Source: Alteromonas sp. a30
GTDB lineage: Bacteria; Pseudomonadota; Gammaproteobacteria; Enterobacterales; Alteromonadaceae
Assembly (NCBI RefSeq): GCF_026788005.1
Contig: NZ_JABEPE010000008.1
Coordinates: 1 to 64,000 of the forward strand
Direction: 5' to 3'
DNA length: 64,000 nt
Positions 1 through 6,235 of the stretch are shown here, in pieces (positions within the stretch are counted from its first letter, which is position 1; the number at the start of each line of letters is the position of its first letter). Under the pieces are notes generated by a model. The model searched no databases and had not been told where the DNA came from. It was given only the letters and a program-made list of their open reading frames with translations. The translations under genes and the position numbers were made by a program.

Positions 1-88
1 CTTAGTAGCTTAGTAGCTTAGTAGCTTAGTAGCTTAGTAGCTTAGTAGCTTAGTAGCTTAGTAGCTTAGTAGCTTAGTAGCTTAGCAG
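1..88. repeat. 8-bp tandem repeat array (unit CTTAGTAG)
   Basis: Ten perfect head-to-tail copies of CTTAGTAG fill positions 1-80, followed by one variant copy (CTTAGCAG) at 81-88. The array reaches the window edge, so its full length is unknown. Because 8 is not a multiple of 3, the unit passes through all frames and places stop codons in every one, so it is not coding. It sits inside the 5' part of a transposase fragment read on the minus strand. Confidence 0.95.
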
Positions 89-161
89 CGTTGGCTATTG
101 TTATCCTGCCTTCAACAACTTTAGCAATTATATCAACGGTGAGTTGAGCTTTAGAATCCAT
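1..161 (-). pseudogene. N-terminal fragment of a transposase, broken by the tandem repeat
   Basis: A minus-strand ATG at 161-159 opens a frame that reads MDSKAQLTVDIIAK, then VVEGRITIANAAKLL, and then runs into the 8-bp repeat and stops at TAA 68-66 after 31 codons. The segment with a conserved 'xITIxNAAKLL' stretch resembles, from memory, the start of the N-terminal helix-turn-helix of ISNCY/IS1202-type transposases, which normally continues with an arginine-rich recognition helix. The repeat begins exactly where that helix would continue. Since every repeat frame contains stops, the gene is dead in its present form. Family assignment is an inference; the truncation is directly visible. Confidence 0.5.
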
Positions 162-228
162 CACAATCATCCTCAACATGCCTCAAATATTCAAAAAAAG
201 AACATTACCAGACATGTAAAAAAGTGAC

Positions 229-306
229 CGACAGTTTCCCTTGGTAATTAGCGAATACGACAGAATCGCTTGGTAATTAAGATACGACAAAGTCGCTTGG
301 TGTCAA
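229..306. repeat. Three direct repeats of about 22 bp upstream of the transposase fragment
   Basis: Units start at 229, 258 and 285, each reading CGACA, a variable 5-7 bp, then CTTGGT. The first two also share the following AATTA, and the third diverges after CTTGGTG. Spacing is 29 and 27 bp. They lie between the transposase start and hipA, next to an A-rich stretch (216-224) of the kind seen at insertion-sequence ends. They may be transposase-binding subterminal repeats; this is inference. Confidence 0.6.
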
Positions 307-374
307 CACACTTAATTGTATTAGTCTCGACTTAATCTGACACTTTTCATCACAAAGCTTAACTAATTCGGACA

Positions 375-398
375 GTCAGCTCACAACGTGAAGCTGAC
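375..398. other. Hairpin-forming inverted repeat downstream of hipA
   Basis: GTCAGCT-CAC and GTG-A-AGCTGAC pair around the loop AAC, giving a 10-bp stem with one bulged base. It lies about 70 bp beyond the hipA stop on the minus strand. No T-tract follows on either strand, so it is not a typical intrinsic terminator. The remaining sequence between 310 and 467 holds nothing recognisable. Confidence 0.5.
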
Positions 399-467
399 GT
401 TCGGCTGTGTCATATCAAGCGACAGGAATGAGCGAAAAGTGGAAGTAATTATCGAACTCCGAGCATA

Positions 468-1784
468 CTAAATATCGAGCCGCAAGTTTTCTTGTATTTC
501 ATCTATCAGTGTTTTTGGTACATCCCATTCCTCAGCAAGCTGACGCCAAGTTGATACGTGCTCAATCGTTGCATCAATAATATCGTCGATCTTTTTCTTG
601 TTAAAAACATGGCTCAGTTTCTCTAAACTATAGAAATCACTTCGTGTAAAGTTATCTCTTTTACCATTCAAACTCATCCAATGGCTGTTCACCCATTTAC
701 TACCTGGTTTATAGCTATAAGCTAAATCATAGGCTGGTGCGAGAGACCATTTGTCTTTTTTCAGAATAAAGGCAAAGTTCTTTGAGTGGTCGTCATGATT
801 TCGAGCAATGATATTGAACGTCATGCGTTTGAATAGTTGCTCAGCTTCAACAGCAGAAAGCTTCAACTGTCTGGCAATGCCAAATAACTCTGCGTAAGAA
901 AATGACCCCGGCTTTTTATAATCAACGTGGGCAAGCCCGTTTAGCGTTTGTACGTGTACCTTGCTGTTTTTAATTCGATCAAACCGTTGTGTAATAAAGT
1001 GGCGTCGATTGCCTTCATGGAGTAAGCGGCATGGCATCATATCGACACCGCATTTGTTAGCCATTAGATGATAAACAAACTCCATTGCTCCATAGCCTAA
1101 TGGGTCACCGAAGGTTTCTTGATTTTTGTTATGTTCACTAACGCCGTCAAATTTCATCAAATAATGAGTAAAATCACTTGGCACTTTGGCTTGGCCGGAG
1201 CGGACTTGAGTAAAATCTTCATTAAATGCTAATACGGCTTTCGGTCGTGCTCCTCCCGCACTCATGCCAACAGATAATAAAGACATCATTGCCTCTCTAT
1301 CGTCTTGCCCATTTTGTTTGAGTTTTACTTCAAAATTACCTCGTGAATCTAAGATTTCTTGTGCAATTGAAACGAGCGATTGGATTTCTACTTGTTGTGA
1401 AGCATTTAAACTTCGTAACTTTGTAGCTGGCGCATACTCAAGAGCTCCCATGCCTCGCTTTCCCGTATATTGGAGACGTTGCAGTGGTGTAATGTCACTC
1501 GGTGAACGACCTTGACCTGCAACCCATGCGTTGAGAACTGCGTTACCAAAATCATCAGGTAAGGAGTCAGCTATTAAACCTGGTAGTCCTTTAAAGGTAT
1601 TGAAATCCAGTTCGGGAAAGCTATAAATGCGATTCGCTAATGGCATTTTGATCGGGGACAGCTCGACACCTTTTTTTATGAAGCCTGGATCATATTCAAA
1701 TGACCCAAGTCCCTTTTCAGTGTCAAAACTCACTGCGCCAACAACATCGTCTTGGTATGTTATTGTAATGACTTCCATTACCAT
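468..1784 (-). CDS. hipA: HipA-family serine/threonine kinase toxin
   Basis: 438 residues, the normal HipA length. HipA toxins phosphorylate a translation component (glutamyl-tRNA synthetase in E. coli) and are held inactive by HipB. The N-terminal HipA_N subdomain is present, then the ATP-loop motif GGARPKAVLAF (about residue 177), the catalytic loop RNHDDHSKNFAF (about 327-338, with its Asp and Asn) and the metal-binding Asp in LAPAYDL (about 350). All catalytic positions that I can recognise are kept, so an active kinase is likely. The start codon overlaps the end of hipB by 7 bp, which implies translational coupling; a second in-frame ATG two codons later is possible. The gene sits in an accessory region between transposase remnants, consistent with acquisition by transfer. 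Confidence 0.9.
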   Translation of the reverse strand: MVMEVITITYQDDVVGAVSFDTEKGLGSFEYDPGFIKKGVELSPIKMPLANRIYSFPELDFNTFKGLPGLIADSLPDDFGNAVLNAWVAGQGRSPSDITPLQRLQYTGKRGMGALEYAPATKLRSLNASQQVEIQSLVSIAQEILDSRGNFEVKLKQNGQDDREAMMSLLSVGMSAGGARPKAVLAFNEDFTQVRSGQAKVPSDFTHYLMKFDGVSEHNKNQETFGDPLGYGAMEFVYHLMANKCGVDMMPCRLLHEGNRRHFITQRFDRIKNSKVHVQTLNGLAHVDYKKPGSFSYAELFGIARQLKLSAVEAEQLFKRMTFNIIARNHDDHSKNFAFILKKDKWSLAPAYDLAYSYKPGSKWVNSHWMSLNGKRDNFTRSDFYSLEKLSHVFNKKKIDDIIDATIEHVSTWRQLAEEWDVPKTLIDEIQENLRLDI

Positions 1785-2101
1785 TCTGGTGTTTCCTCAT
1801 CTTTGTTACTGCGCTGGCCAGAGGCTCTCTGTCTTTTCTTTCCTTGCAGTTTGGCCAGCTGTAAGGGAGAAGTTTCTTGTTTAGGGAGAAATAGATCAAT
1901 CTGCTGCGTGAGGTCTAGTGCCATTAATATAGCAATCATGATGTCGAGCTGAACTTTTCCCTTTTCTGCATTCAAAACCGTTTTGCGGGCAATGCCAGCA
2001 AGCTCCGCAACTTCAGATTGTGTTAGGTTTCGATTTAGTCGAGCTTGTTTCAATCTGTCGCCGATCTCTTCTGCTAATGCTGTAGCTGTCACACCTTTCA
2101 C
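1778..2101 (-). CDS. hipB: HipB-like XRE-family antitoxin and autorepressor
   Basis: 107 residues. An XRE-type helix-turn-helix spans about residues 12-66 (GDRLKQARLNRNLTQSEVAE, then an IARKTVLNAEKGK recognition helix). The roughly 35-residue C-terminal tail is charged and probably disordered, as in other HipB proteins, where it can contact HipA or be a protease target. Its position directly before hipA with a 7-bp overlap is the standard antitoxin-first arrangement. HipB proteins usually repress their own operon, and three repeated sequence elements lie just upstream (2117-2270). Antitoxin identity rests on context plus the HTH. Confidence 0.88.
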   Translation of the reverse strand: MKGVTATALAEEIGDRLKQARLNRNLTQSEVAELAGIARKTVLNAEKGKVQLDIMIAILMALDLTQQIDLFLPKQETSPLQLAKLQGKKRQRASGQRSNKDEETPEW

Positions 2102-2116
2102 TGTAAAGTCCTGTTT

Positions 2117-2270
2117 GGATTACATTATGTGGGTTATTCTTACCTAATGTCCTTAATTTAGAGCTTTAAGATGACATTGTCAAATAACTCTTTTAGTGTC
2201 CCAATTTGATTGCATTAAGTGGATTTTAGCTATTTAGAGTAACCATTTTAGGACTTTATGTGGGTTTTAG
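2117..2270. promoter_or_regulatory. Three direct repeats upstream of hipBA, candidate HipB operators
   Basis: Three 23-bp elements at 2117-2139, 2207-2229 and 2248-2270 share the core CATTATGTGGGTTT with one to three changes each (CATTAAGTGGATTT in the second, CTTTATGTGGGTTT in the third). The first lies 16 bp before the hipB start codon. Starts are 90 and 41 bp apart, close to 9 and 4 helical turns. HipB proteins bind several spaced operators upstream of hipBA, so these are plausible sites, but they are direct repeats and not clear palindromes. The rest of 2102-2375 holds no gene. Confidence 0.5.
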
Positions 2271-2375
2271 GGCACGCTTATTCATAACAGATAGAAGCGA
2301 TAATCGGAAGTGAGCATAGAATTCTCTGTATAATGGGGCAACACGCTGTTGTCCCATTCAATTAAATCGAAATCG

Positions 2376-2582
2376 TTATAATTTAAATCCGCTGATGACT
2401 GTAGTGGCTTTTATTTGTTCATTGGTTAAAGGTTGTTCTGAAAACTTTTCAAGCTTAATTAAGCCTTTATCTTTCGTAAGTGTGCACAATAAAATATCAT
2501 CGATTTCTAGTTTATTTTCTTCAGTGAAATTCTCATCTTGGGGGAGTAGGATAGCTCCATTTTTACCGACAGTTACGATCAT
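2376..2582 (-). CDS. Small hypothetical protein, possibly AbrB/MazE-like
   Basis: 68 residues beginning MIVTVGKNGAILLPQ. The pattern of beta strands with a G-N-G-A-I-L-L-P turn loosely recalls the start of SpoVT/AbrB or MazE DNA-binding domains, which are common in antitoxins. The rest is acidic and lysine-rich without motifs. I do not recognise a family and see no toxin partner directly downstream, since the next 275 bases only lead to hipB. The ribosome site is weak. It could be a remnant of an antitoxin gene or an unrelated small protein. Confidence 0.45.
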   Translation of the reverse strand: MIVTVGKNGAILLPQDENFTEENKLEIDDILLCTLTKDKGLIKLEKFSEQPLTNEQIKATTVISGFKL

Positions 2583-2701
2583 AAAGCAACCTATACCTGA
2601 ATGCTCGGCTCTGGCTGAGCTGACGATTTGGTTCAGTCAAGGTCTGTGATAGAAAGTGCCACATGGATTGCTTCTTAATCTAAATAAGATGGATAGACAT
2701 T

Positions 2702-3757
2702 TTATTCATATTTCAACTCATCAAATAGTCCAAGCATCAAGTCATCATCCAATACTTCATACGGAAGTTCTACATATTCTTTAGGATGTCTTGGTTTTGC
2801 TATCCCATCATATGGTGCATTTTTGGTGTGGCCTTGAACGAGCTCTCCATTTTCCTTTATATATGGCAAAACGACGATGCGGCCATGATTTTTAGATAAT
2901 ATAGTCCCTTTCGTCCAGAGAGTATTTCCTGATTTCTCTGCGCTTGTATAACTCACTTCTTTAACAACCCAGCCAACATTGTTATTTTCTTCAAACCAAA
3001 ACACAAAGCCTGATGCAACCACGACCTTTTTTCCCAGGATCTCAGCTTCGGCGAGCATCCTTTTTACGCTTGCTAATTGGAGTAGCTGATTTGCTCTAGG
3101 CAGCAAAATTTCTCTAATTTTAGATTTAGTTTTACCCCAATGCTCAGCACCGTTTAATCCAAATGCTGCTGCAATTTTTTCTCGATAGAAGTATTTGGCA
3201 GTTTGTTTGGTGTGTTTGACTCTTGTGGTCCAATCATTATGGCCTTCTTTTAGCAAGCTGATACCGTATCTCTTTAATCTAACAAAATTTACGTAGGGCG
3301 TTTCGTTTAAAATCTCAGTTAATGAACTGCGAATGTTCTCGTTATTACTTGGTAAAATCAGGTCTTCGGCTCATGGGCGAGGAGTTTCTTTGTGCCTACT
3401 CAAGCCTTCAGAAAACATAAGTTGCTCTTCTCCAAAAAGGCGGCTCTGTCTTGTTACTTCTTTTTCTATTTTGAGTTGCAAGGATTCTCTTTCATGTTTC
3501 GCAAGTTCAAGCTGATTGAAGGTGTTGTTCAGCTCAAGGTTTCTTTCCTTTGCAATTTTCACGGCGGATTCATAAGTATCATAAACATCTTCCTTCACAT
3601 GATTCGTATCAAACTCATAGAAGCCTATATACCAGTGTAATGAACCATCTTTTATTATTTTTAGTTCATACATTTGCCATAAACAGCCTTCATACCAAGG
3701 TTGTGGTCATACTGCTAGGGTTGGCAATGAATACCCCGGCATTTGTTCAATTCTCAT
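2702..3757 (-). pseudogene. Unknown protein, one 352-codon frame interrupted by two in-frame TGA codons
   Basis: An ATG at 3757-3755 follows a good ribosome site (GGAG, 6 nt spacing, at about 3764-3767) and opens a frame that runs without TAA or TAG to TAA at 2704-2702. It is interrupted only by TGA at codon 17 (3709-3707) and codon 129 (3373-3371). The segments read MRIEQMPGYSLPTLAV, then a coiled-coil-prone part (KERNLELNNTFNQLELAKHE), then a basic middle (FVRLKRYGISLLKEG, YFYREKIAAAFGLNGAEHW) and an acidic C-terminus. Internal restarts are possible at ATG 3673 and TTG 3256. I recognise no family. The simplest reading is a recently inactivated gene (TGG or CGA changed to TGA twice); readthrough or recoding is a less likely alternative. 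It follows the 134-residue gene by 21 nt, so the two probably form one operon. Confidence 0.6.
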
Positions 3758-3778
3758 GAAACTCTCCATGCATTTACT

Positions 3779-4183
3779 TTATGAGTCACTTTTAGTTTTC
3801 CCTGGGCTATAAGTCGCCCGAAGTTCCTTTTCGGTGGCTCTAAAAATTGATAAAGGATCTTTGGGTGACTCAATCCTTTTAAACAACTCATCAAATTCAT
3901 TGCTTAACTCAGTATATGAATCCTCTCTTGAGACTTTCGTATGTAAATCGTTTTGCAGTCGCTGTGTATTATTAACACATTTTTGAGGGTTAAAGTCTTT
4001 CACATCATTAAGCTTAGTTTCTGTGACTGTGTTGATATCAAATGAGTCATTGTTAATTAAGTCCAATCTGGTCAGTTTTATTCTACCTTCAGTTAAAGTA
4101 GGAATTATCTTTTGTTCCAATATGCTGAGTGTGTATGACGTAGTTTGGGCTCTGTTGATCAATTCACTCCATAGACAAAACAT
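3779..4183 (-). CDS. Hypothetical protein of the accessory region
   Basis: 134 residues, hydrophilic, with no signal peptide or membrane segment apart from a slightly hydrophobic start (MFCLWSELINRAQ). It has no motif that I recognise. It ends 21 nt before the start of the interrupted gene on the same strand, which suggests a shared transcript. Upstream it abuts the stop codon of a transposase fragment (4204-4202) with which it is in frame across 7 codons, so the true start is uncertain and the gene could itself be 5'-truncated by that insertion. Functional status is unknown. Confidence 0.4.
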   Translation of the reverse strand: MFCLWSELINRAQTTSYTLSILEQKIIPTLTEGRIKLTRLDLINNDSFDINTVTETKLNDVKDFNPQKCVNNTQRLQNDLHTKVSREDSYTELSNEFDELFKRIESPKDPLSIFRATEKELRATYSPGKTKSDS

Positions 4184-4201
4184 CAGTAATGCAGCCCCAT
4201 T

Positions 4202-4426
4202 TCAGGCCATTTTGTAGGTTTCAGGCATACCTATCCTGGTAAGTTTGTTCATTGCTTTAATAGCTGCCATTGTTTCTGCAATCTGTGAATTGTAATGCCT
4301 TAAGCTCAGTTTATCGCCAAAGAGCGTTTTGAATCTGAACATGGCTGTTTCACTTAGTGAACGTTGATGGTAGTCAGTTTGCTTTTTCCAATAACGGTTG
4401 GAACCTGTGAGGTTTTGGCATATCAC
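4202..4426 (-). pseudogene. C-terminal fragment of an IS5-like DDE transposase
   Basis: The fragment contains WKKQTDYHQRSLSETAMFRF, followed by KTLFGDKLSLRHYNSQIAE and an ending in MNKLTRIGMPETYK. The YHxRSLxETxMFRFK block is the region around the last catalytic Glu in IS5-family (DDE_Tnp_1) transposases, and the ending is also typical. Only about 75 codons are left of a protein that is normally 300-400 residues. The frame stays open some 20 codons further upstream but no longer looks like transposase. No second IS end was found, so the element is a relic. Confidence 0.75.
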
Positions 4427-4573
4427 GGCAAAATGTGATGGAACCTCTATTGATAAGGTGTTGGTTGTACTGTTTCCAGTTTTTAGTTTGATATTTAGGT
4501 TTAGTCATGAGGAAGGAGAAATAATGATTTGGTGATCTGATCATTGAGAGAAGGAAAAGTTCAAATCATTTAG

Positions 4574-4699
4574 TCAACAAAGCCCATTTCTGTCGAAGAT
4601 TTTGACTTTAATAGCTCTTTGCCGTTTTCATTTATTGAGAAGTTAAGAAGTAGTCCTGAGTGGCATCAATATGAAGAATTATTGAAATATTATAGCTAA
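4574..4699 (+). pseudogene. Short open C-terminal remnant, origin unknown
   Basis: After a TAG at 4571-4573 the frame reads 41 codons to TAA 4697-4699 with a protein-like composition (STKPISVEDFDFNSSLPFSF, then SSPEWHQYEELLKYYS). There is no start codon or ribosome site. It looks like the end of a gene whose front was lost, next to the IS5-like relic. Chance cannot be excluded at this length. Confidence 0.25.
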
Positions 4700-4966
4700 G
4701 CTATTGGGTATCCAAACGGAGGATGTTGGATAATTGTTAAATTAAAAAGTGTAAAGAATGCGCTGATTGACTCCGACTTTAAGCGTTAATTTTACGGAAT
4801 GATTTGTTTTGTAAGAATAAAATAATAAAAGAACACCAGCTAAAATTTGGTTTTTATTATTAAACAGTGACTTACAGAAATTCATTCACTCACCCAGTCA
4901 GCTGAGGATTTTTGGCAGTTACTTCCTTTCTAAGATTCACTGCTTAGAAAAATGTCACATATTTAG
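4700..4966. other. AT-rich intergenic stretch without recognised content
   Basis: No open frame with protein-like composition, RNA gene or repeat was seen between the remnant ending at 4699 and the terminator at 4967. It marks the change from the decayed accessory region to conserved chromosomal genes. Confidence 0.6.
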
Positions 4967-4993
4967 AAAGCCTCGCCATTGCGGGGCTTTTTA
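4967..4993. terminator. Intrinsic terminator hairpin next to regA-like gene
   Basis: AAAGCCTCGC and GCGGGGCTTT pair around the loop CATT, followed by a T-run (TTTTTA) on the plus strand. On the minus strand the stem ends in TTTCT, so it can also serve the response-regulator gene that ends at 5009. It is probably bidirectional. Confidence 0.7.
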
Positions 4994-5008
4994 TATACTG
5001 GCAATAGC

Positions 5009-5530
5009 TCACCACAAGGGTTTTTTCTGCAATTTACGCTGTAAGGTTCTTCGGTGCATGTTCAACGCCCGCGCAGTTGCCGAAATATTACCATCATGCT
5101 CTAGTAAGACTCGTTGAATATGCTCCCACTCCAGTTGCGCGGATGAAATCACATCATCTGAGGTCGTTTCTGCTAACTCCCCTTCACTTTTTAATGCTTT
5201 TAGTAACTGTTCAAAGTTAATCGGTTTGGTGAGGTAATCATCTGCGCCTTTTTTCATAGCACTAACGGTACCGGCTATGCTGGCATAGCCGGTGAGGATG
5301 ATAATTCTCGCTCGCGGCCACTTTTGACGAATTTGTTCTAAGCCACTTAGTACCGAATAGTGGCCTAAATTAAGATCCAAAATAATATGCGTGAATGCAT
5401 TACTTGAACAGAGTAGTTCATCAATATGGAAGTAAGTGCTTGCTTCATATTCGCGCTTTGCTAAACGTCTTGAGAGAGTTTCAGCGAGTACGCGATCATC
5501 ATCCAAAATAGCCAATACATTGGTCGACAT
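5009..5530 (-). CDS. regA: RegA/PrrA/ActR-family response regulator
   Basis: 173 residues. The receiver domain occupies about residues 1-120, with the acidic pocket DDD (10-12), the phospho-acceptor Asp52 in ILDLNLG, the Thr in ILTGYAS and the Lys in LTKPINF. A Fis-type helix-turn-helix closes the protein (GNISATARALNMHRRTLQRK), which is the near-invariant RegA/PrrA signature. These regulators control respiration, redox balance and energy metabolism in response to a RegB-type kinase. The cognate kinase is almost certainly the minus-strand gene at 6236-7543, separated from it by the oppositely oriented tapT gene, so the two cannot share a simple uninterrupted sense operon. The gene symbol is by homology. 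Confidence 0.88.
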   Translation of the reverse strand: MSTNVLAILDDDRVLAETLSRRLAKREYEASTYFHIDELLCSSNAFTHIILDLNLGHYSVLSGLEQIRQKWPRARIIILTGYASIAGTVSAMKKGADDYLTKPINFEQLLKALKSEGELAETTSDDVISSAQLEWEHIQRVLLEHDGNISATARALNMHRRTLQRKLQKKPLW

Positions 5531-5654
5531 GGAGTTTCTATTTTCCCGCTTGAATTAAATATTTTTCGTTATAAACAAACATGCATTTTAACACACCGAG
5601 TGCAAAACTTTTTTGATATGCTTGATGCTTGTTTCCAGTTTACTGATAACCCTA

Positions 5655-6224
5655 GTGCGCGAATACTGTCAAAATTGCCATTACCCGATTAAAACCTGCC
5701 TATGTGAGCACATCCAGCCCTTTGAAGTGCCTCAAAAGTTGGTGGTTTTGCAACACCCAAGCGAAACGAATAATGCTAAAAACTCAGCGCGTTTGGTCAA
5801 GCTATGTTTACCTCAAACGGAAATTTACGTTGGCGAAAATGAGGGTGACTTTGCTGATATTATTCAACAAGTTGATACGGCGCACTGCGCCGTGTTGTTC
5901 CCTAGCAGGGGAAGCAAGGCCATTGAAAAACATATTTTAAAACGCATCGACACCTTTATTTTCATTGATGCAACATGGCGTAAGGCATTAAAGGTTTGGT
6001 GCTTAAATCCTTGGCTGCACCAACTACCTGCGTTTCATTTTGAATCCCCACCAGCAGGGCAGTATCCAATAAGAAAGGCACCACAACCGGGTTATTTAAG
6101 TACACTTGAAGCGATAAATTATATCATTAGTCGGGAAAACCCCGAGCTGAAAACCCCGTTAATACGAGTATTTCACTACTTTAATCAGCAGTTCCTCTCC
6201 TTTCGCCCTGACAATCAGGATTAA
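5655..6224 (+). CDS. tapT: DTW-domain tRNA-uridine aminocarboxypropyltransferase
   Basis: About 189 residues from the GTG at 5655. Members of this family transfer the aminocarboxypropyl group of S-adenosylmethionine to U47 of tRNA (acp3U). The N-terminal zinc-type cysteines (REYCQNCHYPIKTCLCEHI) and the DxTW signature (FIDATWRKA, about residue 123) are present, as is the downstream PxxGQYPIRKAP motif. A TTG at 5613 would add 14 hydrophobic residues that are absent from the family, whose members begin directly before the Y-C-x-x-C motif, so I prefer 5655. The gene runs against the two-component genes on both sides and ends 12 bp before the kinase stop codon (convergent). Confidence 0.85.
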   Translation: MREYCQNCHYPIKTCLCEHIQPFEVPQKLVVLQHPSETNNAKNSARLVKLCLPQTEIYVGENEGDFADIIQQVDTAHCAVLFPSRGSKAIEKHILKRIDTFIFIDATWRKALKVWCLNPWLHQLPAFHFESPPAGQYPIRKAPQPGYLSTLEAINYIISRENPELKTPLIRVFHYFNQQFLSFRPDNQD

Positions 6225-6235
6225 TGCAAAGCCCT

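Noticed and set aside
1-88. CRISPR array
   Set aside because: The repeat unit is 8 bp, contiguous and without spacers.
229-306. XerCD/dif-like site in the spaced repeats
   Set aside because: Unit length is similar to 28 bp, but the expected inverted arms with TTATGTTAAAT-like sequence are absent.
3371-3709. Selenocysteine insertion at the two UGA codons of the interrupted gene
   Set aside because: No stable stem-loop with a suitable apical loop was found directly behind either UGA, and the surrounding residues do not look like a redox site. A short CCUU/AAGG pairing after the first UGA is too weak.
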